Origin: Actinomyces viscosus
Lineage (GTDB): Bacteria; Actinomycetota; Actinomycetes; Actinomycetales; Actinomycetaceae
NCBI RefSeq assembly: GCF_900637975.1
Contig: NZ_LR134477.1
Coordinates: 2,418,001-2,482,000, forward strand
Direction: 5' to 3'
Length of the DNA stretch: 64,000 nt
The notes below the pieces were generated by a model. The model saw nothing but the letters and a program-made list of their open reading frames with translations. It ran no database searches and was not told the DNA's origin. Made by a program: the position numbers and the translations under genes. Positions 7,991 through 16,846 of this stretch are shown here, in pieces (position 1 is the stretch's first letter; each line of letters begins with the position of its first letter).

Positions 7991-10900
7991 GTGACAATCG
8001 ACACTTCCGAGGCGTCGACCGAGACGATCGAGCTCAAGGCCCCACCGAACGCCATCACACCGCAGGACGCCAGCAGCGCACTGACCATGGTGCTGCCGCT
8101 GACCGGGTCGATGGGCGTCATGGTGTTCATGGCCATCTCCAACAACAACAACACTCGCATGCTGTTCATGAGCGGCGGCATGGTGGTGGCGATGCTCTCC
8201 ATGGCGGTCCTCAACGTGTACCGCCAGATCCGTCAGCACCGCAATAACGTCACGAACCAGCGCCGCGAGTACCTCGGCTACATCTCCGAGGTGCGCTCCG
8301 AGGTTCGGGAGGCGGCTAAGAACCAGCGGCGCAGTGCCGTCAGCCACCTGCCCGAGCCGGAGGCGCTGCCGTACCTCGTTCAGCACGGAGCTCGGGTATG
8401 GGAACGACGCCAGGGTCAGGATCACCTGCTCATCCGACTGGGCCGCTCCTCCCAGCCACTGGCGGCAACCATCGAGGCCGAGGAGGTCGGCCCCCTCAAC
8501 ACCCCCGACCCCGTGTGCCTGTCAGCGATGCACCGCTTCGTGTCCACCCATACAGAGGTGGACGCGCTTCCCTTCGGCATCGACCTGAGCGCCTTCTCCC
8601 ATATCGAGGTGGTCGGCCCCCTCGACGAGGCTCGCGCCCAGGTTCGGGCGATGCTGACGCACATCCTGGCACTGACCTCCCCCGGACTGGTGCAGCTGGT
8701 GGTTCTCACCTCCCAAGAGGCCGAGCCCGAGTGGGACTGGGTGAAGTGGGCGCCTCACGCCTGGTCCGACTCCGTGGCGGACGCCGTCGGCCCATCGCGG
8801 CTCATGGCTCACTCGTTGGACGAGCTCACGAGCAAGCTCCCCGAGGACCTCAGCGCCAGAGGCACTTTCTCCTCCTCCGCAGGAGAACCGCCTCTGCCTC
8901 ATGTCATCGTCCTGGTCGACGGCGGCACGCTTCCTCCCAGCTCCCCCTTGACAGCCGACCGTGGGCTTCAGGGCGTCACCGTCATCAGCATCTCCGATCA
9001 GGCCGGCCAGCCCCTGGTCCTGCCGAACCGGCTGCGTCTGGTCCTGCACCCCTCCGACAAGCAGTCGGATACGGCCCTTCGCGGCACGCTCGAGGAAACA
9101 GCCGTCCCCATGAACGTCGAGATGGCGGGCCAGGACCCCAGCCCCGCCCTGGCGGACGCACTCAGCATCAATGGCGCCGAGGCCGTCGCCCGTCGACTGG
9201 TGGCGCGCTACCAGACATCGAGGGAGGAGATCACCTCGTCGGTACCGGTGGGAACCTCCGATCCCGAGCGCGCCGAGGATCTGCTACGGCTCCTGCACCT
9301 GGGAGACGTACGGGACTTCAACCCCGACACCCAGTGGGTCAAGCGGACCGGCGCCGAGCGGCTCAGCGTCCCCTTCGCCGTGACCCCCGAGGGCGAGCCG
9401 GTGGTCCTCGACATCAAGGAGTCGGCCGAGAACGGTATGGGGCCGCACGGCCTGCTCGTAGGAGCCACCGGTTCAGGTAAGTCGGAGGTGCTGCGCACGC
9501 TCGTGCTGGCGCTAGCGCTCACTCACGGACCCGATCAGCTCAACTTCGTTCTGGTCGACTTCAAGGGCGGGGCGACCTTCGCGGGTATGTCCAACCTCCC
9601 GCACGTCTCGGCGATGATCTCCAACCTTGAGAGCGAGCTGGGGCTGGTCGACCGTATGGCCGAGGCCCTGCGCGGTGAGATGAACCGCCGTCAGCAGATG
9701 CTCCACGACGCCGGTAACTACGCCAATGTCATGGACTACGAGCAGGACCGGGTCAAGGGCAAGCACAACGGTGATCCGCTCCCGGCGCTGTTCATCATCC
9801 TGGACGAGTTCTCCGAGCTCCTGTCCGCCAAGCCGGACTTCATCGACACCTTCGTGGCCATCGGGCGCCTGGGCCGGTCCCTGCAGATGCACCTGCTCCT
9901 GTCCTCCCAGAGACTCGAAGAGGGCCGTCTGCGCGGTCTCGACTCGCACCTGTCCTACCGGATCGGTCTGCGCACCTTCTCCGCCAGCGAGTCCCGCACG
10001 GTGCTGGGATCCCCGGACGCCTACCACCTGCCTCCCCTACCGGGAAGCGGGTACCTCAAGAGTGACACCGAGACGATGACTCGTTTCCGCGCCTCCTACG
10101 TGGCCGGCAAGCCCCCGGCTCGACGAGCCGAGCGAGCTCTTCAGCTACCGGGGGCCGGCAAGGCGGCCGGAGTCACTCGCGGCGTTGTCGAGATCCTTCC
10201 CTTCACCGCCCAGGACGTCGAGGTGGAGGACGATCCTGAGGAGATGATCATCGAAGCCTCGGAACCCGCAGTGCTGGAGCCCGAGGTCTTCCCGCAGGAC
10301 GACGCCTACAGCGACAGCACCACCATGGACATCGCGGTGGACCGGATGACCGGCCACGGCATCCCGGCGCACCAGATCTGGTTGCCGCCGCTCGAGATCA
10401 GCGAGACCTTCGACTCGCTCGTCCCCGATCTGGTGGTCGACCGGAACCTGGGCCTGACGTCGCCGTCATGGCGAGCGCGAGGCGACCTCATTGTGCCTCT
10501 GGGCATAACCGACGTCCCTCTGGAGCAGCGTCGTGAGACGCTCACCGTGGACCTGTCGGGTGCCGGCGGTCACGTGGCCGTCGTCGGAGGCCCTCTGGCA
10601 GGGAAGTCGACGGCGCTGCGCTCCCTGGTGCTGGCGCTGGCGCTGACTCGTACGCCCGCCGAGGTGCAGTTCTACGTCATCGACCTGGGCGGCGGGACGT
10701 TCTCGACGATGCTGGACCTGCCCCACCTCTCCGGGATGGCCACGCGCGACGAGCCCGACATCGTGGCTCGGACCATGGCGGAGATCGCTTCGCTGCTCGA
10801 CGATCGCGAACGGTACTTCAGGGCGAACCGGATCGACTCGATTCAGACCTATCGGCGCGAGCGGGCTGCGGGGCGCGTCGACGACGGGTACGGGGACGTC

Positions 10901-12046
10901 TTCCTCATCATCGACGGCTGGGCCACCCTCAAGACCGATTTCGAGGACATCTCCATGGAGGTGCAGAACCTGGCACCGCGCGCACTGGCGCTTGGTGTGC
11001 ACTTCGTTCTGTCCACCAACCGATGGATGGACCTGCGGGCGGCGATCCGCGATGCCATCGGAACCCGGATCGAGCTGCGCCTGGGTGACCCGGCCGATTC
11101 GGAGATCAACCGGAAGATCGCCCGTCAGGTGCCCGAGGGCAGGCCGGGGCGCGGACTGGATCGGCAGGCTCGCCACATGCTCCTGGCGCAGCCACGCATT
11201 GACGGAGACCACGACGACTCCACCCTGGCGCAGGGGATCCACCATGCCTGCCAGCAGCTCGCCAACGCCTGGCAGGGCGCGCCTGGTCCTAAGCTGCGGC
11301 TGCTGCCGACCCAGATCGACCTGACCGAGCTTCAGGCCATGGTTCCCGCCGACGCCGGACCTGTCATCGGTATCGACGAGGCGCGTCTGGAACCGGTCAC
11401 ACTCGCCATGCAGCAGGACCCCAGCCTCATCGTGCTGGGCGACGCCAAGAAGGGGAAGACCACCTTCCTACGGGCGCTGGCCCGCGAGCTGGTTCGCGGC
11501 AAGACACCGGACCAGGTGCGTATTCTCGCCATCGACCTGCGCCGCAACCTGCTGGGAGAGATTCCCGAGGAGTTTCTGCTCGCGTACCTGTCGGTCCGCG
11601 ATATGGCCGTCTCCGAGATCAACGACCTCACGGGTTACCTCCAGGGGCGTCTGCCCGGCCCCGATGTCACAGCCGAGCAGCTGCGCAACCGCTCCTGGTG
11701 GAGGGGGCCGGAGATCTATCTCCTCGTGGACGACTACGACCTGGTGGCGACGAATACGTCCAACCCGCTCGCACCTCTGCAGCCCCTGCTGGCGCAGGCT
11801 CAGGACATCGGTCTCCACCTGGTGCTCACGCGCCGCATCGGCGGAACGATGCGCGCCATGTACGAGCCGATCATGCAGACACTCGGCGATCTGTCCACGC
11901 CGGGCATCATGCTCCCCGGCAACCCTGATGAGGGGCCGCTGCTGGGGCGGCAGAAGCCGCAGCCCGGTCCGGCCGGGCGGGCACGGCTCATCAGCCGCGA
12001 CGGTGTACATACTCTCCAGCTCGCCTGGACGCCACCGACCATGTGA
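7991..12046 (+). CDS. eccC: T7SS motor ATPase EccC (FtsK/SpoIIIE type, three ATPase domains)
   Basis: EccC drives substrate export. The 1351-aa protein is a fused EccCa/EccCb form: two membrane helices (about residues 30-75) and three FtsK-like ATPase domains. Walker A motifs: GATGSGKSE (about 491), GGPLAGKST (about 866) and GDAKKGKTT (about 1149). Walker B blocks: ALFIILDEFSELL, VFLIIDGWATL and IYLLVDDYDLV. All three P-loops keep Gly-Lys-Ser/Thr; the second and third are less canonical, as is usual for substrate-binding modules. The GTG at 7991 has GAGGAG 6 bases upstream; an in-frame ATG at 7970 has no ribosome site. Expected to bind the WXG100 pair and the downstream effector. Confidence 0.95.
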   Translation: MTIDTSEASTETIELKAPPNAITPQDASSALTMVLPLTGSMGVMVFMAISNNNNTRMLFMSGGMVVAMLSMAVLNVYRQIRQHRNNVTNQRREYLGYISEVRSEVREAAKNQRRSAVSHLPEPEALPYLVQHGARVWERRQGQDHLLIRLGRSSQPLAATIEAEEVGPLNTPDPVCLSAMHRFVSTHTEVDALPFGIDLSAFSHIEVVGPLDEARAQVRAMLTHILALTSPGLVQLVVLTSQEAEPEWDWVKWAPHAWSDSVADAVGPSRLMAHSLDELTSKLPEDLSARGTFSSSAGEPPLPHVIVLVDGGTLPPSSPLTADRGLQGVTVISISDQAGQPLVLPNRLRLVLHPSDKQSDTALRGTLEETAVPMNVEMAGQDPSPALADALSINGAEAVARRLVARYQTSREEITSSVPVGTSDPERAEDLLRLLHLGDVRDFNPDTQWVKRTGAERLSVPFAVTPEGEPVVLDIKESAENGMGPHGLLVGATGSGKSEVLRTLVLALALTHGPDQLNFVLVDFKGGATFAGMSNLPHVSAMISNLESELGLVDRMAEALRGEMNRRQQMLHDAGNYANVMDYEQDRVKGKHNGDPLPALFIILDEFSELLSAKPDFIDTFVAIGRLGRSLQMHLLLSSQRLEEGRLRGLDSHLSYRIGLRTFSASESRTVLGSPDAYHLPPLPGSGYLKSDTETMTRFRASYVAGKPPARRAERALQLPGAGKAAGVTRGVVEILPFTAQDVEVEDDPEEMIIEASEPAVLEPEVFPQDDAYSDSTTMDIAVDRMTGHGIPAHQIWLPPLEISETFDSLVPDLVVDRNLGLTSPSWRARGDLIVPLGITDVPLEQRRETLTVDLSGAGGHVAVVGGPLAGKSTALRSLVLALALTRTPAEVQFYVIDLGGGTFSTMLDLPHLSGMATRDEPDIVARTMAEIASLLDDRERYFRANRIDSIQTYRRERAAGRVDDGYGDVFLIIDGWATLKTDFEDISMEVQNLAPRALALGVHFVLSTNRWMDLRAAIRDAIGTRIELRLGDPADSEINRKIARQVPEGRPGRGLDRQARHMLLAQPRIDGDHDDSTLAQGIHHACQQLANAWQGAPGPKLRLLPTQIDLTELQAMVPADAGPVIGIDEARLEPVTLAMQQDPSLIVLGDAKKGKTTFLRALARELVRGKTPDQVRILAIDLRRNLLGEIPEEFLLAYLSVRDMAVSEINDLTGYLQGRLPGPDVTAEQLRNRSWWRGPEIYLLVDDYDLVATNTSNPLAPLQPLLAQAQDIGLHLVLTRRIGGTMRAMYEPIMQTLGDLSTPGIMLPGNPDEGPLLGRQKPQPGPAGRARLISRDGVHTLQLAWTPPTM

Positions 12047-12182
12047 GTAGAAGCTGCGCTTGCCGGCTTTTACCAGATGCAGAGCAGGAATGTCGAGGCG
12101 GATGGGGCGTTATCCCCCTGTTAATAACCTGACAGGTTGGGGGGGCGACTTCTGCTCCGAGGTTCTGGTTAGGGTGGGTTTC

Positions 12183-12635
12183 ATGTCTGATCGGTTGGTT
12201 GAGGAGCGTCTGTCCCAGATTGCTGAGCAGGTGGCTCAGGCGCAGAGAAATCACGAGGGCACTGAGCGCGTACGCGAGCAGGCCGACTCACTGGAGGTTG
12301 AGGGCACGTCCAAGGGCGGCGAGGTCACGGTGGTGGTTGACGCCGCCGGGCGCGTGCGGGACGTGCGCTTCACGGCAGCGAGCCAGGTGCTGAGCCCGCC
12401 CCAGCTCTCCGAGGCGGTCATGGAGGCCATTGACACTGGCCGGCGTGAGGCCGCCAGCAGGATCCGGGCGATCGTGGACCGGCACATTGGAGTGGACACC
12501 GGACTTGGCCGGACGATGCTGGAGGCCTATGAGCAGATGGCCGGCCCGAAGGTGGGAGTGACCCGACGAGCCGAGCGGGCCGAGCAGAACAAGAGGCGTG
12601 AGACGCCTCCTGGTCTGGTGTTCCCAGGTAGGTAG
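12183..12635 (+). CDS. YbaB/EbfC-family nucleoid-type protein in T7SS cluster
   Basis: 150 aa beginning MSDRLVEERLSQIAEQVAQA. A helical N-terminus precedes the typical YbaB strand block (GGEVTVVVDAAGRVRDVRF, residues about 45-63), then a helical segment and a basic tail (RRAERAEQNKRRE). YbaB proteins are small dimeric DNA-binding proteins; in actinobacterial T7SS loci such genes often sit next to small WXG/EspC-like genes and their role is not settled. It is 136 bases after eccC and about 100 bases before the EspC-like gene, same strand. The ATG at 12183 is used because the family domain begins there. Confidence 0.7.
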   Translation: MSDRLVEERLSQIAEQVAQAQRNHEGTERVREQADSLEVEGTSKGGEVTVVVDAAGRVRDVRFTAASQVLSPPQLSEAVMEAIDTGRREAASRIRAIVDRHIGVDTGLGRTMLEAYEQMAGPKVGVTRRAERAEQNKRRETPPGLVFPGR

Positions 12636-12739
12636 CTCCAGGTGACCGATACAGCCTGCTCAGGAGGATCTGGGCGGGCTGGTGCGGTGCTGACTGTTGT
12701 CAATGAAATGATGTCAAGAAAGGTAGGAAGAGATCTGTC

Positions 12740-13045
12740 ATGACTGATATTCGGGTTGATGGTGGGACGTTGCGTTCGGGTGCTAGGGATACGGATGCGG
12801 TGGCTGCTGGTGTGGCTCAGGCCCGGGACGCCTCGGGTGCGGCGCTGGGGGACAACGCCTTTGGTCTCATGTGCTCGCCGTTGTTCCTGCCGGCCTACAC
12901 GCTGGTGAAGACCGCGGCCGACGCAATGATGGTCTCGGCTGAGAAGGGGCTGCGTAACAGCGCCACTGGTCTGCGGGGCACGGCCACCGCCCTGGAGGGC
13001 GCCGACGCTGACGCTGCTTCCGGTGCGTACCGGGTGGGGGCGTGA
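12740..13045 (+). CDS. EspC-like small T7SS-associated protein
   Basis: 101 aa, mostly helical (begins MTDIRVDGGTLRSGARDTDA), resembling the EspC/ESX-secreted family of about 100-residue proteins found beside T7SS toxins. An AGGAAGAGA ribosome site precedes the ATG. The middle holds a Gly/Pro turn (GDNAFGLMCSPLFLPAY) between two helices, instead of WXG. It ends 2 bases before an IS element; before the insertion its stop would have lain just ahead of the toxin start, so it was probably co-translated with the toxin as its partner or chaperone. Confidence 0.65.
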   Translation: MTDIRVDGGTLRSGARDTDAVAAGVAQARDASGAALGDNAFGLMCSPLFLPAYTLVKTAADAMMVSAEKGLRNSATGLRGTATALEGADADAASGAYRVGA

Positions 13046-14342
13046 TCCAGGGGGTCGGCAAAGTTGGTGGGTGGGGGTGTCTGAGCCGTTTTGACGGGGA
13101 TGGTGTGTCGCTAGGACGGGGGCGCGGGCCCCGCAGGGACGATGAGTGGTGTCTAATCAATCCCTTCGTCCTGGGAGCCCGCGCCGATGTCATCTTCCAC
13201 CACGACCGCCTTGTCGCGCCGGCCCCTGGTCCAGGTTCTCAGGAACGTGGCTGATCCCAGGGACCGTCGGGGCGTGCGTCATAACCTGTCTACGGTCCTG
13301 TCCCTGGCCGTGACCGGGGTGCTGGCCGGCTGTCGCAGCCTGACGGCGATATGGGAGCGCACCACCGACCTGACCAGCGCCGACCTGGAGGCCCTGGGAC
13401 TAGCGGCGGGCCAGGCCCTGCCCTCAGAGTCGACCATCCGCCGAGTCCTGCAGGACCTGGACCCCGCTGACGTTGACGCCCACCTGAGGTCATGGTTGTG
13501 CACGCGTACCGGCACCATCAACGGCCGCACAGTGATCGCCGTGGACGGCAAGACCATGCGCGGCGCCCGCACCAGCAAGGACCCAGCGCCGCACCTCCTG
13601 GCCGCCTTGGACCACGCCACCGGCGCCGTACCGACCCAGCAGCGAGTGGCAGGCAAGTCCAACGAGATCCCCGCGCTCAGGGAGCTTCTCGAACCCTTGG
13701 ACCTGGAAGGGGTGGTGGTGAGCGCCGATGCGATGCACACCCAGACAGGCACAGCCCGGTGGATCACCCGGCGTGGTGGTCACTACGTGCTGACGGTCAA
13801 GGGCAACCAGAAGACCCTTCGCAGGACGCTCAAGGCGCTGCCCTGGAAGAGTGTCCCGTCCGTCTCAAGCGTCGATGCCGGTCACGGTCGGCGGGTGCGG
13901 CGCGCTGCCAAGGCGATTGAGGCTCCCGCCTGGGTGGACTTCCCCGGGGCTGCGCAGGTGGTCCAGCTCCGACGCACCAGGACCATCAAGAGCAGGAAGC
14001 ATGTTGAGGTGGTCTACCTGATCTGCTCCCTCCCTATGACCGATGCCCAGCCCGAGGTCGTCGCGGCCTGGGTCCAAGGGCGCTGGGGAATCGAGAACCG
14101 ACTTCACTGGGTCAGGGACGTGGTCTTCGATGAGGACCGCCACCAGCTGCGCATCGGCAACGGCCCACAGGTCATGGCCACCCTGCGTAACCTGGCCATC
14201 AGCCTCATCCGACTCTTCCACGGCACCGGCACCTCCATCGCCAGCACCACCAGATCCCTGTCACGACAACCCAAACGAGCCATCAGACTACTCACCCAAA
14301 CCCCCACCTAAACCGACTTTGCCGACCCCCTGGGGCGTGATC
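13038..14342 (+). mobile_element. ISAs1-family insertion sequence with 10-bp target duplication
   Basis: The element spans 13048-14332 (1285 bp). Terminal inverted repeats begin CAGGGGGTCGGCAAAGT at both ends. It is flanked by the perfect direct repeat GGGCGTGATC (13038-13047 and 14333-14342), within the 8-10 bp size known for this family. The single transposase gene is intact. The insertion point is the junction between the EspC-like gene and the toxin gene. The intact ends and perfect duplication suggest a recent event. Confidence 0.93.
13187..14311 (+). CDS. ISAs1-family transposase
   Basis: 374-aa DDE transposase. Acidic residues of the expected triad are seen in VIAVDGKTMRGA, VVVSADAMHTQ and the C-terminal ENRLHWVRDVVFDEDRHQLR block, the hallmark of the ISAs1 family. 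The N-terminal region (LVQVLRNVADPRDRRGVRH) matches the DDE_Tnp_1-associated domain of the family. The length is normal and there is no frameshift, so the element may still move. Confidence 0.95.
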   Translation: MSSSTTTALSRRPLVQVLRNVADPRDRRGVRHNLSTVLSLAVTGVLAGCRSLTAIWERTTDLTSADLEALGLAAGQALPSESTIRRVLQDLDPADVDAHLRSWLCTRTGTINGRTVIAVDGKTMRGARTSKDPAPHLLAALDHATGAVPTQQRVAGKSNEIPALRELLEPLDLEGVVVSADAMHTQTGTARWITRRGGHYVLTVKGNQKTLRRTLKALPWKSVPSVSSVDAGHGRRVRRAAKAIEAPAWVDFPGAAQVVQLRRTRTIKSRKHVEVVYLICSLPMTDAQPEVVAAWVQGRWGIENRLHWVRDVVFDEDRHQLRIGNGPQVMATLRNLAISLIRLFHGTGTSIASTTRSLSRQPKRAIRLLTQTPT

Positions 14343-14346
14343 GGTG

Positions 14347-15798
14347 ATGGGTAACGATCTTGTCACCGAGGTAAAGGACTCGGAGAACATCTGGACCGGC
14401 TCGCGTCTGCTGGAGGATGGCTTCGATCTTAAGGAAGCGTTTGAGTCCAAGAGCTGGGTCGCCGGTGGCCTGGCGGTGGCGGCCACCACCGCTGACGCCG
14501 TGTCGGCTGCGATGGATCCTCTGGGTGAGGCGATGTCCGCCGGGGTAACATGGGTCATTGAGCACCTGGGGAGCCTGAACAAGTGGCTCAACGAGCTCAC
14601 CGGTGACAGTGACGCGGTGGCTGCGGCCGCCTCGACGTGGACGAACATCGCCACCAAGCTGAACTCCTGCGCCGATGACCTGGAGACGGTGTGCACGGGG
14701 CGTCTAGCCGGGCAGGAGTCCCTGGCCGTGGCAACATTCAAGTCCCTCCAGGCCGGCTCCGCATCGCACCTGCGGATGACTGGTGGTGTGGCTGGTGCGA
14801 TCTCGGGTGGGTTGACGGTGGCCTCGGTGATCGTGCGCATGGTGCACGACCTGGTGCGTGACGCGATCTCCGACGTGATCGGCAAGCTGCTGTCGAAGGC
14901 GACCATCACGGTGATCACCGCGGGCCTGGCCGCCCCCTGGGTGGTCCAGTCGGTCATCTCCGACGTGGCCTCATGGGTCACCCGCCTGTCCAAGGACATC
15001 GCCAGCACCGTTCTGTCAGCTAAGAACCTCAAGAACCTGCTGGACAAGGCCACCACCCTGCTCGACGACGTCGCCGCGGCCTTCGCCCGTATCCCGGCCA
15101 AGGCCAGCGAGGCCGTCACCAAGAAGGTGGAGGCCGCCAAGGACCTCGCATCCTCCCTGGGCCCCCAGCACGCGCTGGCCGGCGCACCGGGCATGACCAT
15201 GGCCCAGGCCCGCCAGGCCGGCAAGGCCAGCCCCACCGTCCACACCCCCAAGACCCCCAAGAGCACCAAACCCACACGCCCCAACCCCAACGAAGGCCGC
15301 TGGGGAGTAAAACTCGACGAAGCCCCAGCCAAGTCCGACCCCAAACCAACCACCGGTGGCGGCGAAGGCACCCCACCCAAGGGCAGCGGCAACGGAAAGG
15401 GCGGCGGCGGAAGCGACCCAATGAGCGGCCCGGTCGTCTTCTATCCTCGCAAAAACGCAACAGAAGCTGAGATGAAGGAATACCAAGAGTACGTTGCCGG
15501 CTGTAACCGAGCACTTGAAGCCGGCGCGCTGTCGAAAACCGGGAGAGTCCCCACGACAGGCACTGCTCTTGCCGACGAGGCTGCTCGAGCGGCTCGGCAG
15601 GAGAGGACGGCACATCCCGAATTGTATTCGGATGGCAAAGTTGCTGGTCACGTTCCGGACAGCACGTGGATGGGCACGGCAGAGCCGTACGAGTGGCAGC
15701 CGATGTCACGCAAGGTGAACTCCAGTCTGGGGGGACAGAATAAGCGCTATCCTGTAGGGTTCAAACCGACAATATTCCTTCGCGGGGAAAGGGAGTGA
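14347..15798 (+). CDS. T7SS polymorphic toxin, Ntox15-like (HxxD nuclease) C-terminal domain
   Basis: 483 aa. The N-terminal half is long helical stretches (residues 1-290) as in actinobacterial T7SS effectors, without a visible WXG. A Pro/Lys/Gly linker (about 300-365) leads to a toxin tip from about residue 365. The tip carries GHVPDSTW and, near its end, SSLGGQNKRYPVGFKPT; the HxxD signature and this ending resemble Ntox15/Tde-type DNases (moderate confidence). It is followed 3 bases later by a SUKH immunity gene. The ATG at 14347 (or GTG at 14344) directly follows the IS target duplication, so the insertion separated this gene from its former upstream partner. Its core segment recurs three times downstream. 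Confidence 0.75.
   Translation: MGNDLVTEVKDSENIWTGSRLLEDGFDLKEAFESKSWVAGGLAVAATTADAVSAAMDPLGEAMSAGVTWVIEHLGSLNKWLNELTGDSDAVAAAASTWTNIATKLNSCADDLETVCTGRLAGQESLAVATFKSLQAGSASHLRMTGGVAGAISGGLTVASVIVRMVHDLVRDAISDVIGKLLSKATITVITAGLAAPWVVQSVISDVASWVTRLSKDIASTVLSAKNLKNLLDKATTLLDDVAAAFARIPAKASEAVTKKVEAAKDLASSLGPQHALAGAPGMTMAQARQAGKASPTVHTPKTPKSTKPTRPNPNEGRWGVKLDEAPAKSDPKPTTGGGEGTPPKGSGNGKGGGGSDPMSGPVVFYPRKNATEAEMKEYQEYVAGCNRALEAGALSKTGRVPTTGTALADEAARAARQERTAHPELYSDGKVAGHVPDSTWMGTAEPYEWQPMSRKVNSSLGGQNKRYPVGFKPTIFLRGERE
14612..15085 (+). repeat. Conserved toxin-core segment (reference copy of a repeated cassette core)
   Basis: DNA encoding the helical region from DAVAAAASTW to KNLLDKATTLLDD in the full-length toxin. 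Closely related DNA recurs at about 16847-17157, 18584-19050 and, as a stub, 20003-20045, each time joined to a different downstream tip. This is the segment through which the modules could recombine. Confidence 0.8.
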
Positions 15799-15801
15799 GA
15801 C

Positions 15802-16467
15802 ATGTCTGATACGAACACTGGCGCGTCCAGTGGAGCGAGTCAGGGCGCGCGGGAGTTTACGTGGCCGGACTACATCGGCTGGGGCGGGATGATTAACCAG
15901 GCGCGGATGGAGGCCGACTGGAAAGGCCTATGGGACTACGCCATACCGCACCTGCACGCCTCAGAGGAGACCGTAGCTCGCGCCGAGGCCCAGCTGGGCT
16001 TCCGTCTGCCGGAGTCCTACCGAGGCTTCCTCCTGGCCTCCAACGGCTGGCCCTGCTTCTACCAGGACATGACGATCTTCTCCACCTCCGACCTGCTGGG
16101 TGGTGACCTGCACGAGGCCGGCCAGACCCAGTTGGAGCTGGAGGAGTGTGTCGAGGCCATGGCCGCTGATGGTGTCATCGCCGCGGACCACTTCCCCGTG
16201 GCCGCCTCGCTGGAGTCGATCGACGTTGCCCTCATGGGAAAGCCCGGCACCCCGGCGGAGGGGACCGTCTCCTGGGTACGCGGCGAAGTGATTGAGCGAT
16301 ACGACGACTTCCTGGACTACTACCTGTCCATGATGGAGCTCAACAAGATCGAGATTACCCGCCTCCGACAAGACTATGGCCCCAAGCCCGACGGCGTGCC
16401 TCACGCTGTCATCGGCCGCCCCGGCAGCCCACCCGTCATCGAAGAGGCCCGCCGCGACGACCTGTAG
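15802..16467 (+). CDS. SUKH (SMI1/KNR4) immunity protein for the adjacent toxin
   Basis: 221 aa with the SUKH signature EAQLGFRLPESYRGFLLASN at about residues 63-82, followed by the acidic strand/helix pattern of the family. SUKH proteins are common immunity proteins of nuclease toxins. The start lies 3 bases after the toxin stop, and its ribosome site (GGGAAAGGGAG) lies within the toxin's last codons, so production is coupled. A diverged duplicate lies at 22396-23061. Confidence 0.88.
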   Translation: MSDTNTGASSGASQGAREFTWPDYIGWGGMINQARMEADWKGLWDYAIPHLHASEETVARAEAQLGFRLPESYRGFLLASNGWPCFYQDMTIFSTSDLLGGDLHEAGQTQLELEECVEAMAADGVIAADHFPVAASLESIDVALMGKPGTPAEGTVSWVRGEVIERYDDFLDYYLSMMELNKIEITRLRQDYGPKPDGVPHAVIGRPGSPPVIEEARRDDL

Positions 16468-16846
16468 ATCGTGGCATCAGCACCTCTTCCCACGCAGTTT
16501 CAGCCTGAGGCACTGCCCGCTCCTACCGGGCACGAATCGCCCCGCAGAAGTATGGGAGCCCGCTGAAGAACAATCTCCACCGACCCTGTGGTGCTGGGGC
16601 CAAGTCGAAACAGCCGTCTTGGTTCCAGCACCACAAGTGTTTCCTGTTCCCGCTCCCAGCCAGCGGACTGCTTGTCGCAACATTAAATCAACCTGTCCTG
16701 CGCACACCTTAAACAAGGTTGCCACCACCGCTCATTCGCCTCAACAGGAACTGAGGAACACACGCGGCGACATTCTGCAAACCACCACACCTGATGAAGT
16801 AGCAACGCCGTCGGTCAAGCAACCGCCTCACCAGGAAGGCCACACC
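16468..16846. other. Gene-poor segment between SUKH gene and second toxin module
   Basis: No convincing gene. The segment at 16533-16640 (CGCCCCGCAGAAGTATGGGAGCCCGCTGAAG and neighbours) is repeated at 23127-23245 behind the second SUKH gene, so the duplication covers SUKH plus about 190 downstream bases. Homology to the toxin core begins abruptly near 16847. Confidence 0.6.

Noticed and set aside
12060..12182. Extension of the YbaB-like protein to an earlier start
   Set aside because: The 41 extra residues have no family similarity and the domain begins exactly at the ATG at 12183.
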